Source: an uncultured Clostridia bacterium (GTDB lineage: Bacteria; Bacillota; Clostridia; Christensenellales; Aristaeellaceae). Taken from it: a stretch of DNA of 63,193 nucleotides. Below the pieces are notes generated by a model. That model made no database searches and was not told the origin of the DNA. It worked only from the letters and a program-made list of their open reading frames with translations. Shown here one piece after another: positions 39,517-47,486 of this stretch (positions within the stretch are counted from its first letter, which is position 1; every line of letters starts with the position of its first letter). The stretch lies in assembly GCA_946407745.1 (NCBI GenBank), contig CAMJPQ010000008.1:1-63193 (forward strand). The letters are read 5' to 3'. Position numbers and translations under genes: made by a program.

Positions 39517-40461
39517 TCATCGTTTTTGCGCGCCCATCGCTGTCCTGGCGATATCCTGTTCCGTTTCCCCCTCGCGCAGCCTGCGTCCCGCCACAACGCG
39601 CCGGGTGTCGTCGCCGCCGTCGCAGGTCACCAGCAGCAGCAGCTGGTCGTCCGCGTTGACATCGACGGGGATATACAGTCTGGAGCAGGCCTTCAGCTGC
39701 TGGAGGCACCTGTTCCTTGCCTCCCGCTCCATCCCCGGCAGCTGCATAAACGGCACATAGCGCGCCAGCCCGTGGATGGTGCCCACATCGGCCACGGCAA
39801 AAACCGCGTACCTGCCGTCCTCATACAGCACGTTGAAATCGATCACGGCATGCTGGCGATAATAATTCACATTCTCATACAGGCGCAGGCTGCCGAACAT
39901 GTCGCCCGTCTTCATGTTGTGGCCAAAAATGATATAGGTGTCCGGCCGGCTCTCCAGGCTGATGCCTTCCTCCAGGAACAGGGCGCCGTTTGCATTGTGG
40001 TAGCCCAGATAGTCGCGCTTCAGGTAATAGCTGTTGTCCCGCTGCACCACCGCTTGGTCCAGCATGTCCGGTATGGTCAGCCAGCCGATGATGTCCCTGT
40101 TGCGCCGCTGCAGCTTTTTGAAGGAGGGGGATACAAGCCGGTACGGGTTGCCCGGCCAGTTTTTCACGACCGGCGTGGCGGAGGGCAGCGCAGCGGCTGC
40201 AGGCTCCGGTCTTGGAATGGTCACCGTGTACTGGCGCATCACGGCTGCGCGCTGCTCGCTTTCCTGCGGCTGTGTTTCGCTGTAATAGATCATCTGGAAC
40301 GCCTGCTGCTCCTCGGCGGACCGGCGGGCGTCCCGCACGTAACGGATCAGGCCGAATACGCAGAAGAGAAGCAGGCACAGGCTTGCAAAGCCAAGCAGCG
40401 CGAGCCGGTAATTCCTGCGGATCCATCTCTCCCATTCGGCCGCCAGTTCGCTCCAGCGCAT
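39517..40461 (-). CDS. srtB: Class B sortase
   Basis: A 314-residue transpeptidase that links proteins to the cell wall. A membrane helix at about 20-42 (LALLGFASLCLLLFCVFGLI) anchors it with the catalytic domain outside. Catalytic His lies in YIIFGHNMKTGDMFGSL, Cys in LLLLVTCDGGDDTRRVVAGR and Arg just after it in the same stretch. The DYLGYHNANGALFLEE segment is typical of class B. The length exceeds the usual 230-260 because of a proline/alanine-rich linker after the helix. No substrate with a recognisable sorting signal is next to it or elsewhere in the window. Confidence 0.93.
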   Translation of the reverse strand: MRWSELAAEWERWIRRNYRLALLGFASLCLLLFCVFGLIRYVRDARRSAEEQQAFQMIYYSETQPQESEQRAAVMRQYTVTIPRPEPAAAALPSATPVVKNWPGNPYRLVSPSFKKLQRRNRDIIGWLTIPDMLDQAVVQRDNSYYLKRDYLGYHNANGALFLEEGISLESRPDTYIIFGHNMKTGDMFGSLRLYENVNYYRQHAVIDFNVLYEDGRYAVFAVADVGTIHGLARYVPFMQLPGMEREARNRCLQQLKACSRLYIPVDVNADDQLLLLVTCDGGDDTRRVVAGRRLREGETEQDIARTAMGAQKR

Positions 40462-40512
40462 GCTTCACCCTCTCCCGCCATCTCTTGTGGTTTCCTGTGC
40501 AGTGCTGCACAA

Positions 40513-40541
40513 ATTATAGCGTAGGCGCGGATGAAAATCAA
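40513..40541 (-). promoter_or_regulatory. Promoter of the sortase gene
   Basis: On the minus strand TTGATT (complement of 40536-40541) and a perfect TATAAT (complement of 40513-40518) are 17 bases apart. Confidence 0.75.
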
Positions 40542-40627
40542 GTTCGCCGGCTGCATTTTGTATGTCCTGCGGCTTTGAGCCGCAGGCCGAAGAAAAAGGC
40601 CGCTGTGCCGCAGCCTTCATGCAAAAG

Positions 40628-40654
40628 CCCTCTCCGGGCCCAGCCCGGAGAGGG
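40628..40654 (-). terminator. Terminator of the SH3-like gene
   Basis: CCCTCTCCGGG pairs perfectly with CCCGGAGAGGG over a 5-base loop. The minus-strand tail is CTTTTGC. A second hairpin CCTGCGGCT-TTG-AGCCGCAGG lies just beyond at about 40565. Confidence 0.75.
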
Positions 40655-40664
40655 TTATATTCCT

Positions 40665-41657
40665 TTACCTGCCGATAACCTCCAGCGTATTCAGCATTTC
40701 GGAAAAGCGCTGGCCGAAGCCCTCCGCGCCTTCTATGAAGAAGTGCTCCGTGGCAACGAGGCAGCCATCCCCCGCGGGGATGATGTACACCACCTGCAGC
40801 CGCTCCGCCATCTGGTTTGTACCCCTGACCGCGGAGGCCTCGATCCGTATGCAGCTTCCGGCGCGGTCCAGCACATACGCCTCTGTGCTGATATCGTAAT
40901 CCCTTGTCAGCTCTGCAGCGATGTCCTCGGCCGCATCGTCTGCCCCCTCGTCACGCCAGGTGATCTCGAGGTAGTTTTCGGGCTGTGCGGGGTCATCCCA
41001 CACCGAAGTGAAGCGCTCCCCGTCCGCACCGCTGAGGCGCGCGAAGGACTCATAGTCGTAATCCATCGCGAAACCGGCATTGCTGACGATGTGCTCATAC
41101 CTCACGGTTTCCTCCATGCCCTCCAGCAGGATGGTCTGCTCGAAGCGCTCACCGTCCCGCCGTCCGAAAGCGGCCGCGCGGTTCGCCATGCGAATCCAGC
41201 CGGCCGCACCGCGCAGGCTCACAATCAGCCATTCTCCCCCGTCCTTCAGGATGGGCAGCACAGTGCCGCCGTCCAGCAGAGCAACCTTCGGCGCGGCTGT
41301 GTCCCCCCAGGCATACACCGGCGTATTCTTCTCCGCGCGGTACCAGGCAGGGTCAATGGCGATATAGTCCGCCCTCACCCAGCCCGCAGGCGAATCCTCC
41401 GCGTCGCCCAGCACGCAGCGGGCCCAGCCGTCTGCCTGGTCTGTCACAATGATCAGGCTCCCATAGGGCACCGTTTGCAGCGCGGCAGCGGATGCGCTGG
41501 GTTCCGCGCGCAGTGTCAGCTGCTCGCACAGCACCACCGCCGTCAGGCCGATTTGCCCCTCGCCATAGGGCGGAAGGACCTCCGCTCCCGCGGCGCCCAT
41601 GCTGCCGCACACCAGCGCCGCCGCCAACAGGATCGCAAGCCAGACTGTTTTTCTCAT
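40665..41657 (-). CDS. Secreted protein with two SH3-like repeats
   Basis: A 330-residue exported protein with signal peptide MRKTVWLAILLAAALVCGSM ending before AEVLPP. Two bacterial SH3-like units follow: VLCEQLTLRAEPSASAAALQ with YGSLIIVTDQADGWARC, and TPVYAWGDTAAPKVALLDGG with LKDGGEWLIVSLRGAAGWIR. Such domains bind cell wall. The C-terminal half is an alpha/beta region (RYEHIVSNAGFAMDYDYESF; ENYLEITWRDEGADDAAEDI) ending VVYIIPAGDGCLVATEHFFI, of unknown role. GGGGGAGAG precedes the ATG. No anchor is seen. Confidence 0.82.
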   Translation of the reverse strand: MRKTVWLAILLAAALVCGSMGAAGAEVLPPYGEGQIGLTAVVLCEQLTLRAEPSASAAALQTVPYGSLIIVTDQADGWARCVLGDAEDSPAGWVRADYIAIDPAWYRAEKNTPVYAWGDTAAPKVALLDGGTVLPILKDGGEWLIVSLRGAAGWIRMANRAAAFGRRDGERFEQTILLEGMEETVRYEHIVSNAGFAMDYDYESFARLSGADGERFTSVWDDPAQPENYLEITWRDEGADDAAEDIAAELTRDYDISTEAYVLDRAGSCIRIEASAVRGTNQMAERLQVVYIIPAGDGCLVATEHFFIEGAEGFGQRFSEMLNTLEVIGR

Positions 41658-41955
41658 GAATCTTCTCTCCCCCTCACAGTTTTTTCGTAATATAAGACGA
41701 GGAAGGCGGGCGTTTTGTTCCTTTCCCGGAGTGGTTTTTGTTCAGGGTTTTTGTTCAGGACGGGGCAGGCCTCCGCGGCGTTGCGGCGGTGCTTGCACCC
41801 GCCCGGCGGTTTCAGTCCGCCGGTGCACGCAAAAGCGCCCTGCCCGCTGGGGCAAGGTGCCGTAGACTTACTTTGAATATTTCCTGTGTCTACTTGACAA
41901 GGGCATATCACGGTGGGCCGGGCGGTTCGTTTTTAGTTTACAATCACCGCGGCGG
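41658..41955. other. Intergenic region with a hairpin and short direct repeat
   Basis: About 298 bases without a recognised gene. It holds a short direct repeat (GTTTTTGTTCAGG twice, 41734-41760) and a hairpin TGCACC...CCGGCGG / CCGCCGG...GGTGCA at about 41794-41828 that lies downstream of the UroD-like gene on the minus strand, without a T-run. Confidence 0.45.
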
Positions 41956-42912
41956 TCAGATTCTCCTTGCGGCCTCCACAACCCAGCGGATGCGCTCCTC
42001 GGGCAGCTCATTGTGGATGCTGCAGTCCGAGCCGAGGATATAGCCCTGCTTGCCGCCCTGCGCGATCAGGCTTTCCACTTCCTTCTCAATTTCCGCCCTG
42101 CCTGCGGTATACAAGAAGGTGCCGGGCCGGTTGTCAAAGCCGCCCCACACCGTGCAGCCAAAGTGCTTCTTCGCCTGCTGAATGTCCATGATGTCGAAAT
42201 ACCGGCTCCAGCTGACCACAGGCGCCCTGTAGTCCTCCCACACGCTCAGCCGGTTCGGCTCCTCCTCCCAGGCGCAGAAGTGGATGGCGTTCATGTCGCT
42301 CAGGCTGTTGGCGAAGTCCAGCACGGCCTTGTCGCTCGGGGTCACCCAGTCGCGGTATTCCTCGTAGGTAAAGCGGCTCTGCTCCCCGTTCTGCACGCTG
42401 TAGAAGATGCCGTCCGCACCGGCCTCCTCGATCACGCCCTGCACCAGCAGCTTCACGTCCTCCGCCACAACCTGGCAGGCGTGCTTCATGGCCTCCGGGT
42501 TTTCGCGGATGAACTGCATCATCTTCGGATAGCCGATCTTCAGCCGGATGTAGCTCAGCGGCGCAAAAATGAGGTAGATGGCCGGGCACTCGCCCTCCAG
42601 CGCCTTCACCACCTTTTTCGTGCGCTCAATCTGCCCGCGGATGTACGGGTGGTCCGGGCCAAGGCGGCGGATCTTCATCAGGTCCTCGGCCTTTTCAATC
42701 CGCTCCAGCACGGTGGCCGGCCAGCCGAAATACTTGTCCCCGCTCAGCTTCATGAAGTCCACGTCCGTGTCGCGCAGGAACTTTGCCTGCACCTGGGCAA
42801 AGCGTTCGTCGTCTCCCCAGTACTCCGGCGGTACATGCTGCCACATGCACACCGGCACATGGTCCGTTTCCAAGCCCTTGAAGGCAGCGGTTGCGCGTTC
42901 TCTTTTGTTCAT
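41956..42912 (-). CDS. Uroporphyrinogen decarboxylase family protein
   Basis: A 318-residue TIM barrel of the UroD/MtaA/CmuA superfamily. Family features are the start NKRERATAAFKGLETDHVPV, and late YILGSDCSIHNELPEERIRW, which matches the usual glycine-rich end with a metal-region Cys/His. True haem-pathway UroD residues at the N-terminus (RQAGR) are absent, so this is a methyltransferase-like or otherwise diverged member, not HemE. AAGAAGGAGAAAT precedes the ATG at 42912. It lies 81 bases downstream of the cysteine desulfidase gene and is probably co-transcribed. The substrate is unknown. Confidence 0.88.
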   Translation of the reverse strand: MNKRERATAAFKGLETDHVPVCMWQHVPPEYWGDDERFAQVQAKFLRDTDVDFMKLSGDKYFGWPATVLERIEKAEDLMKIRRLGPDHPYIRGQIERTKKVVKALEGECPAIYLIFAPLSYIRLKIGYPKMMQFIRENPEAMKHACQVVAEDVKLLVQGVIEEAGADGIFYSVQNGEQSRFTYEEYRDWVTPSDKAVLDFANSLSDMNAIHFCAWEEEPNRLSVWEDYRAPVVSWSRYFDIMDIQQAKKHFGCTVWGGFDNRPGTFLYTAGRAEIEKEVESLIAQGGKQGYILGSDCSIHNELPEERIRWVVEAARRI

Positions 42913-42993
42913 GATTTCTCCTTCTTTCTTTATGCTTATTCCTCGCCGCGTTCCGCTGCGGCATAGATGCAAAAAGCATATCAGGCAATCGTT

Positions 42994-44280
42994 TCAGCAC
43001 AGCGCCTTCTCCGCCTGGATTTCGACGATGGTGCGCTCTGTTTCCGTCATGCCGGGGGAGGCGATCCGCCCGATGTTCCGCATGGTTTCCTCGGGCGTGC
43101 GGCCGTTGATGCCGTGCACGCTGTCCACGCATACGTTGTCCAGTGCCAGCTCCGCTGCCGCAAAGGCCGCGTCGCACGCCGCGATGCCCTTCATCACGCA
43201 GCCCTGGTTTCCGCCGTCGCAGATCATGCCCGTGAGGCTGCAGGCCATGTTGCCGATCACCCTGCCGATGGCCGCCTCATTCCCGCCGCCCAGCAGGCAC
43301 AGGCCGCAGGTCGCCCCCGTGCCGCCGGCCAGGGCACAGCCGCACAGGGCAGACAGCCGGCCGGACCAGGCCTTGATGTACATACAGATGAGATAGCTCA
43401 GCGCCGCTGAGCGCAGCAGCTTCTCCTCCGGCAGCCCGCGTATTTTCCAGGCAGCATACAGCGGCATGGTCGCCATGATGCCATGCGCCCCGGACCCGGT
43501 GATGCTCATGGCCGGCCTGTTCAGCCCGATCACCCGGGCCTCAATCGCGCCGTTGCACAGCAGTGAGGCGGTCCTCCGCTCATCTCCGGAGATGACGGCA
43601 CCTCCGTTTTGCTTCAGCAGGTGGTGGAGGAAAACGGTGCGGCTGTTCCTCATTCCCTCCTCAAACAGCGCCATGTTCACCCGGAAGGCTTCGCGGATGA
43701 AGCCGATCTCTTCGGCTGGCACCGTGTTCACGTAGCGCAGGATCTCACTGAGGGTCAGCCGTTGGATCAGTTCAGCTTCCTTTTCCTCCCCGGCATGGTG
43801 CGCTTCTTCCTCGCCGCCTGCGCCGATGCGCTGCCCGTTCACCGCCATGCGCACAATGTGGGTGTGCCGGTCGCGGATCTCCACCTCTGCCGTGCCCTGA
43901 TCGGTTTCCAGTTTTGCCAGCAGGAAAATGCGGCTGCTGATTTCAGTCAGCTTCGCCGTCACCAGGCCGTTTTTCACGATTTCCCGCGCCGCTTCCAGGT
44001 CCTTCTCCGTGATGCCGCTGAGCGCTTCCAGCTCTTTTTCCGCGTCTCCCGCCACATAGCCCAGGGCGGCGGCAAACACCGCGCCCACCTCTTCTGTCCC
44101 GGGGATACCGCACGAATACGCATTTTTATACAGCCCGCTGTTCATCGACACCGTCAGGCGCCGCAGTTCTCCCCCAATCAGCGTGCGCGCCTTCGCCGCG
44201 GCAAAGGCGATGGCGCCGGGTTCTGTCACGCCCAGCGCCGGGACCATATCCTCCCGGATGAGCTCCGTCAGTCGATGCAT
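42994..44280 (-). CDS. cyuA: L-cysteine desulfidase / UPF0597 family protein
   Basis: A 428-residue member of the CyuA/YhaM (UPF0597) family, related to the alpha chain of iron-sulfur serine dehydratase. It is expected to split L-cysteine into pyruvate, ammonia and sulfide with a [4Fe-4S] cluster. Candidate ligands lie in SALCGCALAGGTGATCGLCL and MICDGGNQGCVMKGI. The N-terminus, PALGVTEPGAIAFAAAKART, and the SITGSGAHGIMATMPLYAAW segment are diagnostic. GGGAGACGG precedes the ATG. It is followed by the UroD-like gene. Confidence 0.9.
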   Translation of the reverse strand: MHRLTELIREDMVPALGVTEPGAIAFAAAKARTLIGGELRRLTVSMNSGLYKNAYSCGIPGTEEVGAVFAAALGYVAGDAEKELEALSGITEKDLEAAREIVKNGLVTAKLTEISSRIFLLAKLETDQGTAEVEIRDRHTHIVRMAVNGQRIGAGGEEEAHHAGEEKEAELIQRLTLSEILRYVNTVPAEEIGFIREAFRVNMALFEEGMRNSRTVFLHHLLKQNGGAVISGDERRTASLLCNGAIEARVIGLNRPAMSITGSGAHGIMATMPLYAAWKIRGLPEEKLLRSAALSYLICMYIKAWSGRLSALCGCALAGGTGATCGLCLLGGGNEAAIGRVIGNMACSLTGMICDGGNQGCVMKGIAACDAAFAAAELALDNVCVDSVHGINGRTPEETMRNIGRIASPGMTETERTIVEIQAEKALC

Positions 44281-44347
44281 ATTCCGTCTCCCGTCTCCGG
44301 TTTTTCAATACAGTTCAGCCCTTTTTGAATGCAAGGCTGCCAGGCAC

Positions 44348-44376
44348 TTGATTTCCATTCCTTTACAATATATAAT
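44348..44376 (+). promoter_or_regulatory. Promoter of the leucine-rich repeat gene
   Basis: TTGATT at 44348-44353 and TATAAT at 44371-44376 with a 17-base spacer. Confidence 0.75.
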
Positions 44377-44473
44377 CTATCTGAGGATACATCCTGACAA
44401 AGCCATGACCGGACCGGCGGCGCCCAGCGGCGCCTTATTCCCTTTCCACCCGAGAGCAAGGAGGTTCCGCAGG

Positions 44474-46036
44474 ATGAAAGCATATTGGAAAGCCCTTATA
44501 CTTCTGCTTGTCTGCAGCCTTGTGCTGCTGCTCGCCTCAGCCGGCGCGGCGGAAGGCGGCGGCATTCTTGATGACACGCGCTTCCGCGATGTCGCGCTTC
44601 GCCAGGCGCTGGACAGGAATTACGGCGACGGGAATCATCATGTGAATATGCTCAGGACCGATATCGACATCTCCGACAGCGGCATTTCGGACCTGACCGG
44701 CATGGAGCTGTTCGTGAACCTGGAGGTGCTGGACTGCTCCGGAAACAATCTGACCGGGCTGAACCTGGGCGATCGCAAAGCGTCGCTGCGGGTTTTGGAC
44801 TGCGAGGACAATCCGCTGCTGACCAGCCTGAATCTCAACGGCTACGACAGCCTGCAGGTGCTGTACTGCGGCGGGCCGGAGCTGTCCGAGCTGGTCCTAG
44901 GCTCCAGCAGAGAGAGCCTGGAGAAGCTCTATCTCACGGATACCGGCATCATTTCGATGGACCTGAGCGGGCTCCCCCGCCTGGAGTTGGCCCAATGCAC
45001 AGGCGGCAGCCTCAGCCAGCTGGACCTGTCCGACTGTTTGCAGCTTCTAACGGCTGTCTGCACGGACTGCGCGCAGCTCACGGCCCTGAATGTGTCCGGC
45101 TGCAGCGCGCTTGAGTTTCTCGCGGCGGAGCAGTGCGGGTTGCCTTCCCTCACGCTCAGCAGTCTGTCGGCGCTGACTTACCTGAACTGCAGCGGCAACC
45201 CGATGACCTCACTGAGCCTCATGTCCTGCCCGTTGCTGGAGACGGTGGAATGCTTCTCCTGCCGGCTGACCAGGCTGACCGTCAGCGGCTGTACCGGACT
45301 TCTGGAGCTTTACTGCCAGGACAACTCCCTGACCTCGCTGCCAAGCATTCCCACCCTCGGGTACCTGAACTGCTCCTCGAACAGGCTCACGTCGCTCGGC
45401 TCCTTCCCGGCGCTGACGGACCTGAACTGCGCCGACAACCGCCTGACATCCCTGTCCGTTTCCGGGAGCATCTGGGATCTTAACTGCAGGAACAATCTGC
45501 TGACTGAGCTGGATGTGAGCGGGCGGGAGAACCTGTACAGTGTGGACTGCGCCTTCAACCGGCTGACCAGCCTGAATGTCACCGGCAGCGAATCTCTGTC
45601 CCTGCTCGCCGCGCACGGCAACAGCCTGCAGGATCTGGATATTGCCGGCACTGCCATGGAGGAGCTGACCTGGGTCGGCGATTCGGAGGTGGACGACGTA
45701 CAGGTCAAGCTCAACAACGAATTCGGCGAGCTGACCTTTGATCCGACTGTGATCCTTCGCCGCGGCACGGAGGTCATCTTCAACCCCTACGCACAGCCGG
45801 TGCCCCTGCCAACCTTCTTCCTCCCGACCGAACTGACCACCATTGAGCAGGATGCCTTCTCCGGCATCGCGGCTGAGGCGGTGCTGATCCCCGCATCGGT
45901 GACGGAAATCGTCGGTGACCCGTTTGAGGGCAGCACGGTGCAGGTCATCTATATCTACCCGGATTCGCCGGCTGAGTCCTTCGCGGCGCAGTGGGCGGAC
46001 CGCTACACCTTCATCCGCGTCGACGGCGGCGACTGA
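44474..46036 (+). CDS. Secreted leucine-rich repeat protein with cysteine-ladder repeats
   Basis: A 520-residue exported protein: signal peptide (ALILLLVCSLVLLLASAGAA), then about 15 leucine-rich repeats of roughly 21 residues, such as LEVLDCSGNNLTGLNL, LRVLDCEDNPLLTSLNL and LTYLNCSGNPMTSLSL. A cysteine sits at the same place in most repeats, as in the InlJ-type internalins, where stacked cysteines form a ladder. The end (LPTELTTIEQDAFSGIAAEA; LIPASVTEI) is a BspA-like repeat. There is no LPxTG, membrane helix or wall-binding domain, so it should be released or held loosely. AAGGAGG lies 9 bases before the ATG. Likely role: binding of proteins or glycans. Confidence 0.9.
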   Translation: MKAYWKALILLLVCSLVLLLASAGAAEGGGILDDTRFRDVALRQALDRNYGDGNHHVNMLRTDIDISDSGISDLTGMELFVNLEVLDCSGNNLTGLNLGDRKASLRVLDCEDNPLLTSLNLNGYDSLQVLYCGGPELSELVLGSSRESLEKLYLTDTGIISMDLSGLPRLELAQCTGGSLSQLDLSDCLQLLTAVCTDCAQLTALNVSGCSALEFLAAEQCGLPSLTLSSLSALTYLNCSGNPMTSLSLMSCPLLETVECFSCRLTRLTVSGCTGLLELYCQDNSLTSLPSIPTLGYLNCSSNRLTSLGSFPALTDLNCADNRLTSLSVSGSIWDLNCRNNLLTELDVSGRENLYSVDCAFNRLTSLNVTGSESLSLLAAHGNSLQDLDIAGTAMEELTWVGDSEVDDVQVKLNNEFGELTFDPTVILRRGTEVIFNPYAQPVPLPTFFLPTELTTIEQDAFSGIAAEAVLIPASVTEIVGDPFEGSTVQVIYIYPDSPAESFAAQWADRYTFIRVDGGD

Positions 46037-46058
46037 CATGAGAAAAGTGTAATACTTC

Positions 46059-46095
46059 AAGGGCTGCGGAAGCACGGCGTCTTCGCAGCCCTTTT
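46059..46095 (+). terminator. Terminator of the leucine-rich repeat gene
   Basis: AAGGGCTGCG pairs with CGCAGCCCTT, followed by TTGCTG; the T-run is contained in the stem end CTTTT. Confidence 0.75.
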
Positions 46096-46257
46096 GCTGT
46101 GAATGCTTTTCCGGAATCAACCGGAGCACGCAGAAAAAGAATCACCCGGCATGGGATGCAGGAGTGAGAAAGCGCTTTGCAGCTCTGCCTCTCTCTCCAC
46201 GCCGGTTGTCAGGGAGCCGAGGGTGAGGTCTGTGTTCAATGGGCAGCGACCATTTCT

Positions 46258-47022
46258 TTACTCCCCGCCCAGTACGGGCCGCATAAAGCTTCTGATCAGC
46301 TGAATCGCTTCTTCGTCCTGTTTCCCGCTGAAGCCGTGCCCGCCGCCCGGAAGCTCGTGGTATTCGCACTGCCGGTAAACCGATTTTGCCCTGCGGGAGT
46401 AGCTGATGTCCACAACCCTGTCTTCCGTGCCGTGCAGCAGCAGTACCGGCCCATCATAACCCCGGATCGCTTCAAAGGGGTCCATATCCATCACAGCCCG
46501 GGCATAAGCGCCGCTCAGCTTCATGGGCAGGTATCCCAGCACATCCGGCACATTGTCCGGATCAAAATGATAGCTCATCATGTGGCCCTTCCGGGCGTCA
46601 TCCGGGATGCACAGGGCCGGATAGAACAGTATCAGCCTGCGTATGGCGGCACTGCCAAGTTCCTTTGCCGCCAGCGCCGATACGAAGCCGCCCTGGCTGC
46701 AGCCCATCAGGGAAACTGACGCCGGCTGCAGCTGTCCCTGCACAGCGCGGATCACCGCAAGCAGGTCTTCTTTTTCCGTCAGCAGCGTCATATCGGCCGA
46801 TTTTCCATCGCTGCGGCTGCCGAGGCCGCCGCCGTTAAAATCAAAGGTCACAGCCAGGAAGCCCTGCTCCGCCAGCGCGGCGGCATAGCCGCAAACAGTC
46901 TTCTCGTTGGCAAGAAAACCGTGGCTGACAATCACCGCGGGCATGCCCGGTGCCGCCTCGCCGAAAAGATGCCCGCGGATGGTCAGCCGGCCCCGGCTGC
47001 AGGAGAAAGGTACCTTTTTCAT
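46258..47022 (-). CDS. Alpha/beta hydrolase
   Basis: A 254-residue serine hydrolase of the dienelactone hydrolase/S9-like esterase kind. The nucleophile elbow is LMGCSQGGF (Ser), the acid lies in LLHGTEDRVVD and the His in LPGGGHGFSG. The oxyanion region is VSHGFLANEKT. Cytoplasmic, without a signal peptide. It starts at ATG 47022 (a GTG directly before is possible) behind GGGTGAGG, and follows the Spx/ArsC-like gene by 17 bases. The natural ester is unknown. Confidence 0.93.
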   Translation of the reverse strand: MKKVPFSCSRGRLTIRGHLFGEAAPGMPAVIVSHGFLANEKTVCGYAAALAEQGFLAVTFDFNGGGLGSRSDGKSADMTLLTEKEDLLAVIRAVQGQLQPASVSLMGCSQGGFVSALAAKELGSAAIRRLILFYPALCIPDDARKGHMMSYHFDPDNVPDVLGYLPMKLSGAYARAVMDMDPFEAIRGYDGPVLLLHGTEDRVVDISYSRRAKSVYRQCEYHELPGGGHGFSGKQDEEAIQLIRSFMRPVLGGE

Positions 47023-47039
47023 CACACCTCACCCGCTTT

Positions 47040-47393
47040 TCACAGAAGCTTTTCCTTCCACTCATCCTCATTGAAGCCGGTCAGCGCAAAGTGCTCGCCC
47101 ACAATCAGCGGCCGCTTGACCAGCATCCCGTCAGACGCCAGAAGGGAGAACTGCTCCTCCTCGCTCATGGAGGGCAGCTTTTTTGACAGTCCCAGTTCAC
47201 GGTAAGGTATGCCGCTGGTATTGAAGAAGCGCTTCAACGGCAGGCCGCTCATGGCGTAGTACCTCCGCAGCGCCGCCTCATCCGGGTGATCTGTTCTGAT
47301 ATCCGCCAGCTCGTAAGCTACCTCGTGGTCATCCAGCCACTTCAGTGCCTTTTTGCAGGTGGTGCACCTGCTGTAGCAATATACCTTCAGCAT
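47040..47393 (-). CDS. Spx/ArsC family protein
   Basis: A 117-residue thioredoxin-fold protein of the ArsC/Spx group. The redox motif is CTTC near the N-terminus (YSRCTTCKKALKWLDDHEVA), and the conserved Arg/Pro region is LVKRPLIVGEHFALTGFNED. In this group the N-terminal CxxC and the KRPL motif fit YffB/Spx-like members better than arsenate reductases linked to ars genes, none of which is nearby. It may act as a glutathione- or thiol-dependent reductase or as a polymerase-binding regulator. It precedes the hydrolase gene on the same strand. Confidence 0.9.
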   Translation of the reverse strand: MLKVYCYSRCTTCKKALKWLDDHEVAYELADIRTDHPDEAALRRYYAMSGLPLKRFFNTSGIPYRELGLSKKLPSMSEEEQFSLLASDGMLVKRPLIVGEHFALTGFNEDEWKEKLL

Positions 47394-47486
47394 GTCTTCG
47401 GCCTCCTGCCGTTTTTTGTCCTGTGAGCAATTGGGCTGCCGCCCCCCGATCCTTCCGATCTCGGCCGGGCCTGCAGGAGAAGCGCC

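Noticed and set aside
44183-44473. Upstream extension of the leucine-rich repeat protein
   Set aside because: It is antisense to the cysteine desulfidase start and lies before the promoter; the ATG at 44474 has AAGGAGG and begins a signal peptide.
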